A DNA stretch of 64,000 bases from Pyrenophora tritici-repentis. Lineage: Eukaryota > Ascomycota > Dothideomycetes > Pleosporales > Pleosporaceae. The position numbers and the translations under genes were made by a program. The notes below the pieces were generated by a model. It was not told the DNA's origin. It searched no databases and was given only the letters and a program-made list of their open reading frames with translations. Shown here piece by piece: positions 40,371 through 49,440 of this stretch; position 1 is the stretch's first letter; each line of letters opens with the position of its first letter. Location of the stretch: positions 9,800,274-9,864,273 of the forward strand of contig NC_089390.1 of assembly GCF_003171515.1 (NCBI RefSeq), in the 5' to 3' direction.

Positions 40371-40584
40371 TGTTAGATAATAGCACTGTTGAAGATGAGA
40401 GCGTACAGACGCTGGGTTAGACTAGCGCGACCTGGCATCTGTGAGAGCCAATCGGATCACAGGAAGGCTTGGCACCCCCTAGGTGTGCCCACAACCGTAG
40501 ACAGAACAAACACAATCAATCATCAATATCATCACCATTATTACCTATTTCATCAGTATTCCAGATGAGAGTGAATATCTGACA
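40371..40584 (+). mobile_element. Solo LTR B (Copia type) inserted in LTR A
   Basis: A 214-bp unit, TGTTAGATAATAG...ATCTGACA, with the 5-bp duplication ATTGT (40366-40370 and 40585-40589). It is the opposite orientation of the same LTR family as A, so the pair forms a long inverted repeat. Confidence 0.85.
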
Positions 40585-40949
40585 ATTGTGTCTTGGTTCT
40601 GTCTACGGTTGTGGGCACACCTAGGGGGTGCCAAGCCTACGCTGGCAAATGGGTCGGGGTGTGGTTGGGGTTGGGTTAGAAATTTTGCGACCCCAACCCA
40701 ACCCCAACCCATTTGTCAGCGCCAAGCTTAGGGTTGGGTTGGGGTTGGGTTGGGGTCGCACGGACCATGGGTTAGGGTTGGGTTATAGTAAAAAAATTGC
40801 AAGATGTATAATATAGATTTCAATAAAAGAAAAGTTTATATAGTATCACAGTAGATTAACACAGTGTAGCATTAACTAGTTTCATTTATAATATACAGAG
40901 GCTTCGCCAGCTAGCATTTAAGCACGTGTATCTAGATATATCTTATAAT

Positions 40950-41522
40950 CTAGAGAAAAGCTAGTAACTCGCGCGCAAAGTAGCGCCTAGCCAATTGAGA
41001 ATCCTTCTCTTGAATAGTAACCCTCTTTGCGTGAATAGCATTGATGTTGCAGTCTATAAAAGTTATTAAATGAAAAATAGTATAGGGTAGATAGACTATA
41101 CCCTCAAAATAACCAACTAAGAAAGCTTCTGTAGCTTCCTGAAGAGCTTCGATTGCAGATCGTTGAAAGCGGATATCGGCCTTGTGCACCTGTGCAAATT
41201 CGCGCACTACGCGGGAAAAGGGGAGTTTTCGCAAGAGTAGTTCAAAACCTCTCTGGTATCTCTTGATTTCCCGTAATGCGACAGCTAAGCTAAATTAGAA
41301 AATAGCTGTGATAAACGACTGTGATAACCTACTGCCTGCCTTAAACTTGCGCTTCTTCTTAACAGCTACAGGTGCCTTTCGCGTAGACTTTCCTGCTACT
41401 TGACGTCTAGCCTTACTAGCAAGGGCCTTCTGAGCCGGCTTGCCGCCAGTAACTGTCTTGCCATCAGGACCACCCCGGCCGGCTTTACCGGTGACCTTAG
41501 GCCGTGGTTTTGTCCTTGCCAT
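40950..41522 (-). CDS. Histone H3-like protein encoded inside hAT 4
   Basis: Exons 41522-41333, 41284-41102 and 41053-40950 join in frame to 158 aa (canonical H3 is about 136). The start is MARTK as in H3. A tail about 20 residues longer follows, with H3-like [15 protein letters not shown], then the histone fold: [50 protein letters not shown] and [20 protein letters not shown]. Loop 1 has the canonical H3 length, without the two-residue CENP-A insertion. Odd features: residues equivalent to the K9 and K27 contexts are altered ([12 protein letters not shown]), and the C-terminus [12 protein letters not shown] differs from the usual end. Introns are 48 nt each, GTAGGT/TAG and GTATAG/TAG. The protein should enter nucleosomes as an H3 variant, but expression is unproven. 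It is probably a host gene captured by the transposon. Confidence 0.9.
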
Positions 41523-42032
41523 TGCGTAGTAGAGTAGATGATGAACGTAGGCGACGTATGTGATTAATTACTGTGATAAATGTGGTCGACAATTAAGAAA
41601 GTAGTAGGCTGAAAGAGTTAGGTAGCTGGAAAGTTTGGGCGACGGCAATTTCCCGATTTCCGCACTAGTAAAGGCAGCAGCGCACGGACTGCATGACGTA
41701 ATTTGCTGTTTCACGATCGCATACAACCATTTCTGTTGCAAAATCAGTAGCGAGCATATCATACAAACGTGTTAAACTGCTGTGATAAACGCCGAGCTCG
41801 CGCATGCGTACAGCCCAAAAATGAAGGAATCATCGATGTGTTGATCATTTTGGGTAATTTCCGCGTTTTCGCGCTAGCGCAGGCAGCAGCGCACGGACCA
41901 TTTCTAGGTGAGCATAATGCTGTCTACCCATTTCTCCAGCCCCTGACGCCCAGTAACTCCCAACACCTAATAACTCTCTTTACTACATTGAAAACACCCC
42001 ATTTACAACAGCGCATTATCACAGTCCCCGCC
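41523..42032. promoter_or_regulatory. Shared upstream region of the two hAT 4 genes
   Basis: The 510 bp separate the two divergent start codons. A direct repeat of about 46 bp (41645-41690 and 41855-41900, with identical core AGGCAGCAGCGCACGGAC) lies in it. The TATCACAG motif occurs upstream of both ATGs (41571-41578 inverted, 41780-41787 inverted, 42017-42024). Promoter function is inferred from position only. Confidence 0.5.
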
Positions 42033-42954
42033 ATGCCTGTCGCGAAAGAGCAAGTCGGCGACGTACCTGAAGGCCTAGTTCCAGCCATCAAACTTGAACC
42101 TCCGCCTGGGTTCGAACAAGATGAGTGGGAGCAGCTTACCGATGTAATAATCACAGCCATTTATCACAGCTTATGCTAATATAAGCAGGGATTTGCGTGT
42201 GAAGCTGACGAGATTGACGGTATCTTAGATCAAAGAGGTAGTGGGGGTTCACGAAAAGGCCGACCTATCAATTTGAGCGTCCCCTATACTGGCTCTCTGA
42301 GTGGTAGCGCCCGTGCTATTGCTCAACGTGAACGCAAAGCTCTTTTCGATAAAGAGGAGAAGGTACTTGAAAGCGTTAGAACAGCCGACCGCTCCGCGAA
42401 GTACCAACTGAAGAAATCGCTTTTGCAACAGCCTAAGTATAAATTAGCAAATAGTGCTAGACAGGCTAAGCTGCTAGAGAAAGAGTGGGATATACTTTCA
42501 GAGAAGCGGTTTACCCAGAAAAAGTCTGGTAAGTTATCACAGCTGTTTATCATAGACATCTGCTAATAGACTATCCCAAGTGGCGAAGGATATACTAGCA
42601 ATACCAATTGCTCAGGTTGGGGTTGAAAGAGTTTTCAATGTTGCTAAGGATGTTATTGGTAGTCGGAGGCACCGACTATCTGCCCGGACAATACAGCAGA
42701 TAATGGTTCTTAAGGATACAATATCTCAAGAGGAAGAACAGGGTCTAGACTACCTAGTTGCTCAATTAGGGGAGGATGGAGAGCCAATTGACGAGGTTAA
42801 TGATCTTTTTGAGCTTCCAGCCTCGTTAGAGCATACCTTCGATATAGATGAGGAGAACCAGACTACAGAAGAAGAGTCGGAGGAAGAGGTCCAGGAGGAG
42901 CGTCAATTGCCACCTCGAAAGCGCCAGCGTCCTCAGCGCTACCGTGATAATTAG
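42033..42954 (+). CDS. hAT 4 protein: novel N-terminus plus hATC dimerisation domain
   Basis: Exons 42033-42143, 42189-42528 and 42581-42954 join to 274 aa. The N-terminal 150 residues match nothing I recognise; they are charged, with GGSRKGRP and a Lys/Glu-rich helical stretch. Exon 3 begins VAKDILAIPIAQVGVERVFN, a clear hATC segment, followed by an acidic tail and a basic end (PPRKRQRPQRYR) that may be a nuclear signal. The usual catalytic core of hAT transposases is missing. It could be a regulatory or DNA-end-bridging protein, or an internally deleted transposase. The last intron uses an AAG acceptor after a TGCTAAT branch site. Confidence 0.75.
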
Positions 42955-43548
42955 CTGTGTTAATATATCTCGTTTTATGTATCTAATATATCATCAACGT
43001 GTACACATTATCTTAATTAAGTGTTGTTCCGTTAAAGTACCCAAAAAATATAACCCAACCCCAACCCAACCCAACCCAACCCAAGCCCAACCCTACCACT
43101 TGGTCTGTGCGACCCCAGCCCAGCCCTAACCCATGGTCTGTGCGACCCCAACCCAACCCTAACCCATGGTCTGTGCGACCCCAACCCAACCCCAACCCAA
43201 GACTGGGTATACCCAACCCATTTGCCAGCGTAGCCAAGCCTTCCTGTGATCCGATTGGCTCTCACAGATGCCAGGTCGCGCTAGTCTAACCCAGCTGTAA
43301 GGGTCTCACATAGGTCAGGTATTTGAAACTGTGTTGAATTACAAAGTAATTGCAGTGCAGAGCTTGTAAGAAGCTCTGCGCGGAATATATCTAAGTGGGG
43401 GTGTGCATGGGCCACCAAACAGGTGGCTCGTGCGCGAACATCAAAACAACGCTAAGGCATCTGGCAGGTGGCCTGTGCGGGGCAACGGCCCAAAACCATC
43501 ACACCAGCGTCTGTACGCTCTCATCTTCAACAGTGCTATTATCTGACA

Positions 43549-44039
43549 CCTTAAAACTAAGCTAACGCAGAGGCGCTGATTTTAGATAAGAAGATTAACG
43601 ACGTCTACAAGGTATGCGAGTGGGATTACACTAGCTAATAATTTGTATATAATTACAGTCGCGATTGCAATTAAAACACTAGGAATTAATTAATCTTCAA
43701 TCAGGATTACCTAAAACTTAACACTAAACAATCAATACAGGACGCGCGATCGCCAATCTTCCAATCAAGTCAGGATAGGCTCAAAATCCTATTTTGTTTT
43801 GTTTGTTGACAAGTCTGCTTCTGGAGGACGTATCTACATTAATAACCAGGGTCGTTAATACTCTTTCTCTTTTTTTTCTGTCTTTTCTCTTCTTTTTTCT
43901 CCTCTCTCTCTCCTCTTCTCTCCCCCCCCCCCCCCTACCTAAGAGAAGGCTAAAATAACTTTCTTAGATATTATATTTACAAGTCATAAGAAACATCTCC
44001 CCCTCCTCTAGCACCCTCCTCACCAGCCCAACACCCTCC
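43549..44039. other. Intergenic, with a pyrimidine/poly-C tract
   Basis: No gene. A CT-rich microsatellite followed by about 15 C lies at 43861-43935, just beyond the 3' end of the aminopeptidase gene. Confidence 0.6.
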
Positions 44040-45620
44040 TTAAACATCATGTCCACAAGTCGCAAGATGCATCTCCCCCTCCTCCGGCACCGTCCAAACA
44101 GTCTCAACACCCATAATCCCACTCTTCGTAACCATACTCGTATTAACCGGGCTCTTGGGAATAATCTCTTCTCCCCTCATAGCCAGGATAGAAAGCACAT
44201 GCGCCGCAGCCTGTAACACTCTCGTTAGCAAAATTATCCCCTTTAAGTCAAGTGTGCCGCAGCCGAGAAGATGTTACCTTTGCATTAATCGTCAACGTCT
44301 CCGGGTTCGGGTTATCAATGGTATCGCAAGCTTGGTGATAACATGGGTCCTGCGCTACCCCCGTACCGGTATGTAGTCCACCAACGGGTTTACCAATGTT
44401 CATGAAACTCTGGTAATCGCTGCCACCGGTGAACCTCGCGGGTGTAACTGGTACACCTTCCTTTTCGAAGTGCTTAACGAATAACTGTTCAATCGCCGCT
44501 GAGCCAGCTGCACCAGAGAGATTGAACGAGCTACCGTCGCCATCAAACACGCCAAAGTAACCGCGCGACACCATGTCGAAGTTGAGATAGGTTAGGATGT
44601 TGTTTGCCTCGCTAGGGAGCAGGTTTTGCGTGTAGTATTTCGAACCTAGCAGGCCGTTTTCTTCGGCGCCCCACCACGCGAAGCGGACCTTGTTTTTGAC
44701 GTTGAAGCGGCGGAGGGCCTTTGCGATTTCGAGGATGAGCGTGCTGCCGCTGCCGTCGTCGTTGATGCCTGCGCCGGCTTGCACGCTGTCGAGGTGGGCG
44801 CCGAGCATGATTACGTTTGTGGGGTCGCCGTCTTTTGTCTCGGTGAAGACGTTTTGCGTGATACGGGTTTCGACGGTTTGCGTTTGCTGGAAGTAGGCGG
44901 TTACGGCTTCGCCGGCTTGGAGGCGGGCGACGAGAGGTTCCGCGTCGGAGAGGTTGATGTAGCCGGTTGATACGTAGGCTGGGTTGGGGTTGGAGAGCGT
45001 GCCGCCGGTTACGTTTGCTGTGTCGCTGGCGTAGATGATGACTGCGGAGGCGCCAGCGGCTGCGGCGGGCTTCATGCGTCCGGCCAGTGTGGTTCCGTCG
45101 GGACAGGATCCTCGTTGTACGAGGACGATCTTGCCGGCAACGTCGAGGTTCTCGTAGGCTTCGTTGGTGCAACCTTCTGGGCCCGAGGCACCTAGGACGA
45201 GCGGGAGAGTCAAGCCTTCTGATGTTGTGGATGGCGAGTAGGATAACCCGATGACGCGGTATGAAGTGTTGCTCACACTGAATGAGATGGAGCTGATTTG
45301 GTTGAACAGGGCGGGGAAGTCCTGTGTCCATGTCTTGAAATGCGTGTTTTGGGTTTTTGCCAGCATGTAGTCGACAGATGCTGCATAACCAGGCAGACCG
45401 AAAGCTCGGTTTCCACCATTTGCTTTGGCTATGTCGTCAAAAGCTTCGAGGTTGCCCATGAGCCTGGAAAAGTTAATAAGATGTGGTATCATTCCGAACC
45501 ACGGGCTTACTTCTCCGTCTTGATCTCAGCCTGGATGGCTTCAGACACCATAGGCCTTGGGGTAACAGCCGCCCATGTTTGCGCAGCACCTGCAAGGGCG
45601 AGACCACTTGAAATCTTCAT
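44040..45620 (-). CDS. Secreted M28 family aminopeptidase with PA domain
   Basis: Exons 45620-45511, 45463-44278 and 44210-44040 give 488 aa. The start MKISSGLALAGAAQTWAAV is a signal peptide. A PA (protease-associated) domain spans roughly residues 120-230 (GCTNEAYENLDVAGKIVLVQ). The M28 zinc site follows from about residue 260: AHLDS, INDDGSG, GAEENG, FDMV and CYHQACD provide the His, Asp, Glu, Asp and His ligands. It should release N-terminal amino acids from peptides outside the cell, as leucine-aminopeptidase/aminopeptidase-Y-like enzymes do. Introns are 47 and 67 nt. The gene looks intact. Confidence 0.93.
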
Positions 45621-46104
45621 CTTGACTTTTCTGAAAGATAGTCTCGAGTATCTGGACCTTCAAGTGTACCCATTTTCTGCGAGGGACCAGCCTACTTGAT
45701 ATATGAAATCGCCCGCTCTTGCCATTTCGGCTCCCTTCCGGTTACCTGGGTAAATGCGGCGCACTCAATCATGGCTGACCCACTGCTATCAAGAACATGC
45801 ATGTGCTGCGTCTGGAAGAGAAGGTCGCAAGAGAGTAGAGCGTGTTTGCCAAGTTGCCAAGGGGCGGAACTGAGATACCTGCCTGAAGAACATTAGGCTT
45901 ACTTGGCACGAAGCCACAATCCGTTGCCACAACATGAGACTAAACTTTCGCACGTGAGTATCCTTAGCCTTTCCTACCTGTGTTGGATTAATTCAGACGA
46001 AATAGCACGATAAGACGATCAAGTGCTGAGTTTTCGGCCGAGCCACTGCACATGTTTGATAGAGATTAAAGAGTTGATTATGATTATAGAAAATGAAGTA
46101 CGCA
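45621..46104. other. Intergenic region, no gene
   Basis: Upstream of the aminopeptidase and downstream of the PQ-loop gene. Nothing recognised. Confidence 0.5.
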
Positions 46105-47074
46105 TCACCTTTCACCATCAAGGAGTGGCGTTCGTTCCGTGCCTATTCCGAGGTCGCCTCCATTGGCAACATCTACTCCCTTGGCCTGTCGAGCTTTGCG
46201 GTCTCTCCACACAAACGACAGGGCCATGGTTAGCAAGATGCCCTGCAGGAAGCCAGTAAAGATGAACAGTCCCCAGGCACTCCAGCCTCGCGGGCCTAGT
46301 CGCGCATATAGACTTGCAGCAAAGACGAAGCTACCGGGTGTTTGTATGATCATCATAGGTATCGATAGACTGCCCGTCTCTTGTAGTCTCCAAGTCATGG
46401 CGATTTGAGGGAGGTATTGTATAGCGGCTAGAAGACTGGCGAGGAGTCCGAGGAAGTTTGCCCAGCCTCGGACATGAGAGGGAATGGCGTATACGAAGAC
46501 GACGGAGCCGAAGAGGGAAACGACGAAGAAGGCGATGGAGACGCCAAGCACGAGGACAGCTTCTTTCCATGTCGGCATGTCGGTGTCTTGTTCCTCTACC
46601 GTGTCGGAAGCTCTCGGAAAGAAGATGAGAAACAGCAGCATACTGTCGGAAGTCAGCAATCAAGGCAACAGCGACGGGACTGGCAGGACTGACATGAAGA
46701 AGAAGCAAGACCATTGCACTGCAATCTGCACTATGCCCAACATGGCAGCTGCACAAGGAAATCCTCCAATCTCTTTGCAACAGTCCATATCCCTTGTGCT
46801 CTCAGGCAGCGTGAGGATGTTGGCGATGCTGGCTGTACCAGACACAGTCCCGAGCAGGACGAACATGGGACTGAGGCCTCGGGAGGAGCGACGGGCTATG
46901 ATCTTATAGTGCTGAGGAAGGTACGACACGAGGATACCAACTACGATGAAGCTGCGAGAATACGTCAGTGACGTGTTTGGTATGCGACACCAGGGAGGCT
47001 TACATGGAAACACCAAAGTTGATAAGGTCGGGGTGGGCGAGTTCTGTACATCTTGAGTTACTTGGGGCTACCAT
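46105..47074 (-). CDS. PQ-loop repeat membrane protein (SLC66/cystinosin-like fold)
   Basis: Exons 47074-47004, 46951-46694 and 46642-46105 give 288 aa. Two PQ-loop motifs are visible, SYLPQHYKIIARRSSRGLSP and QYLPQIAMTWRLQETGSLSI, each at a membrane helix. About seven hydrophobic helices span the protein, with a hydrophilic C-terminal tail ending TPLLDGER. Family members are vacuolar/lysosomal or ER transporters of amino acids or sugars; the substrate here is unknown. Introns are 52 and 51 nt (GTAAGC/CAG and GTCAGT/CAG). It is transcribed away from PEX12 with about 270 bp between the start codons. Confidence 0.85.
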
Positions 47075-47344
47075 AGCTGCGAGTCTGCGAGGCTGCGCAA
47101 TATTGTGTAGATGTAGAGGTCGTCGCTGCCTTCTTATGAAGGTCAGCGTGAAGGTCGGATGCGTGTGACGGCAGCCAAGGAGTACGAGGTACGGACGCGA
47201 CGGGAGGCCGAGCGTGCCTGTGCCTCGGCTGGAGCGCGCATCCGCCCCGTCATCTTTCGCGACCGACAGCAACCACGACCACGACATTTGACCTTCACCC
47301 TCATCAATGGACCCATGAACCACGTGCTCACCTAATCGCCCATC

Positions 47345-48742
47345 ATGGAGTTCCTGCCTGCCCTCCAGCACGGCATAGACGACCTCAAGCCCTCCCTCTT
47401 CGAACTCCTTTCCGAACAACAGCTCGCATCGCTCCTGCCCCCATCGCTCCGCTATCTCCTGGCCGTCTCCACACATCGGTACCCACGATACCTGCTCCCC
47501 ATCCTCAATTCATTCGATGAGGTGTACGCGCTGCTTATGCTGCTCGTCGAGCGCCACTTTTTGCGCACATACGGGGGCTCCTTTACCGAGAACTTCTACG
47601 GCCTCAAGCGCGCTCGCGTGCTAAAAGTAAAAGGCGGCGAGATTCCCCGCGCACAGCTCGGTGCAAGCGACAGCGTCCGAGAGGCGGTCAAACTAGGCAG
47701 TGGCGATGTGTGGAAGAATCTGGCGGTACTGGTGGGCCTGCCGTGGTTGAAGAGGAAGTTTGACGAGGGCTACGACGTGCACGCCGCCCATGCCAACCTT
47801 CTCGGCCCAGGCTACAACCGCGATAGAGAGGGCTTGAGGGCGGGAGCGAGCATCAAAGAGAGGCTGATGTACTACTACAAGTGGTTTCTGCGGAATATCT
47901 ACCCCAGCATAAATGCGGCCTACTACTTTTCCCTGCTGGTCTTCAACATGGCCTATCTGTTCGATGGGACCAAGTACCACTCGCCCTTTATGTGGCTAAT
48001 CGGGTCGAGGATAAGGAGGTTGGGCGAGGTGGATCACAGGGCGATTGAGATTGCAACGGCGCCTAGGAAAGTTGGACCAGCACGGCCTGGAGAGGGAGGG
48101 TCTATCTTCTCCCCAAGGAATATTGCACGAAGTGTTCAGCCGCGTTTGCTCAGTTCGCTCAAGATTCTTCTACCAACCAGCATCTTCGCGCTCAAGTTCC
48201 TGGAGTGGTGGCATGCCTCAGATTTCGCCCGACAATTGTCGAGGAAAGCAGCCGAGAACATTGAACTACCGCCACCGATACTGCCTTCGCTTCCGCCATC
48301 TGCGAAACAACTGGCAGCAAAACAAGCTCATGCATCTGAGAAAGGACGACCTACATCATCGTCATCCAATAAGTCTCAGTCCGCGAATCCCCCAATATCC
48401 TCGAAAACACTCCTTCCCATCCTGACCGTAACCCAACCATCATCATCCACGCTCTGCCCCATCTGTGTAACGCCCATCATAACTCCAACAGCGTCGCCAA
48501 CGGGCTTCGTATATTGCTACACGTGTATACATCGATGGGTGGAAGGCGAGCATGACCGCCAGGTTGCCTTCATGGAGGGCACTGCTGGACTTAGGTCTGG
48601 AGACGGAGAAGCAGAAGATGAGGGTTGGGGCAGAGAAGAGGGCAGTCGAGAGGGAAGATGGGAAAGCGGAAAGGGCAGGGATCCCGTGACCGGAAGGAGA
48701 GTGCTTGGCGGAACAGAGGCTTTGAGAAGGGTGGTTGTCTAG
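47345..48742 (+). CDS. PEX12: Peroxisome assembly protein 12 (RING peroxin)
   Basis: 465 aa in a single exon. The N-terminal Pex2/Pex12 membrane region contains characteristic stretches (ALQHGIDDLKPSLFELLSEQ at the start, RNIYPSINAAYYFSLLVFN, HSPFMWLIGSRIRRL). A C-terminal zinc RING-like domain starts at LCPICVTPIITPTASPTGF and continues YCYTCIHRWV, with a reduced cysteine set as in Pex12. With Pex2 and Pex10 it forms the peroxisomal ubiquitin ligase that recycles Pex5. The C-terminal 60 residues are Glu/Gly/Arg-rich and low in complexity. Confidence 0.93.
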   Translation: MEFLPALQHGIDDLKPSLFELLSEQQLASLLPPSLRYLLAVSTHRYPRYLLPILNSFDEVYALLMLLVERHFLRTYGGSFTENFYGLKRARVLKVKGGEIPRAQLGASDSVREAVKLGSGDVWKNLAVLVGLPWLKRKFDEGYDVHAAHANLLGPGYNRDREGLRAGASIKERLMYYYKWFLRNIYPSINAAYYFSLLVFNMAYLFDGTKYHSPFMWLIGSRIRRLGEVDHRAIEIATAPRKVGPARPGEGGSIFSPRNIARSVQPRLLSSLKILLPTSIFALKFLEWWHASDFARQLSRKAAENIELPPPILPSLPPSAKQLAAKQAHASEKGRPTSSSSNKSQSANPPISSKTLLPILTVTQPSSSTLCPICVTPIITPTASPTGFVYCYTCIHRWVEGEHDRQVAFMEGTAGLRSGDGEAEDEGWGREEGSREGRWESGKGRDPVTGRRVLGGTEALRRVVV

Positions 48743-49440
48743 GATACCATTGCAGCGTTTTGTAGTTTTGAGCGACTAGTACCAGATTATGATACCAATA
48801 ATGGAATAGCGTATATTGACAACTCCGATGTTGGTGTCAGCACGTGATAATCGCAAGCGTAACCCCGCCACTAGAACCCGAGGTATTTCAACTGTACATC
48901 GAGATTGGCCGGAGTCGGGCTGCTCCTACGTCCGGCTATCGTGGTATTATAGCGCACGGTATCACCGGTACTGTATGCAAGCCGTTCAAAACATGAGTCG
49001 CCCATGCGCTGCCTTCACCGACAAAGAACCGGCATGGACGTGTGTGTAATGGTCTCACCAACCACGTCTCACCAATACCGGCGACGTTTTGACCATGTAC
49101 GGGTATGCAGCGATTGGCAACCATCGAGTCCCGATCGCGTAGCTAAGACTCATATCGTGCATCTCCACCTTGCCCATGTCATGTGTCGAAGGAATGGCAA
49201 AGGGCGGAAGCCAATGTCAAAAGGCGTTGGGTTCGCGTGGAGCTGCCGGATTAGGCGAGCGGCTAACATGCTGCAAAACTTCTTTATATATCAACTTCTC
49301 CGTCGAACTTGGGCAACACTCTCGCCATCTTTACTGATTAATTTTCTTGACTTGTTCTTGCAAAATTCAACTGCCCTGCTCGATATCTTGGTACATTGTG
49401 ATTTATTTAGAGTACATCCTAGCCCGAGCGACTGCCAGAA
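48743..49440. other. Intergenic, MATE promoter region
   Basis: No gene. It presumably holds the PEX12 terminator and the MATE promoter; the last 100 bp include CT-rich leader-like sequence. Confidence 0.5.

Larger units (their letters stand above)
40638..43232 (+). mobile_element. hAT-type transposon 4 carrying a histone H3-like gene
   Basis: A 2595-bp element with perfect 17-bp TIRs (TACGCTGGCAAATGGGT) and the 8-bp duplication GCCAAGCC (40630-40637 and 43233-43240). Both sub-terminal regions (40655-40790 and 43044-43215) are arrays of AACCC/GGGTT-type repeats. Inside are two divergent spliced genes: a histone H3-like gene (minus) and a gene ending in a hATC domain (plus). No full hAT catalytic core was found, so it is probably mobilised in trans. 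Confidence 0.9.
40297..43548 (-). mobile_element. Solo LTR A (Copia type), interrupted by LTR B and hAT 4
   Basis: Read on the minus strand, the LTR starts TGTCAGATAATAG at 43548 and runs to 43241. It is interrupted by hAT 4, continues 40637-40590, is interrupted by LTR B, and ends at 40370-40297 with ...ATCTGACA. The rejoined pieces align with LTR B except for about 230 bp (roughly 43290-43510) absent from B. No clear 5-bp duplication was found. Confidence 0.75.

Noticed and set aside
40950..41522. Calling the H3-like protein a CENP-A (centromeric) histone
   Set aside because: Loop 1 has canonical H3 length, without the extra residues of CENP-A, and the tail begins MARTK like H3.
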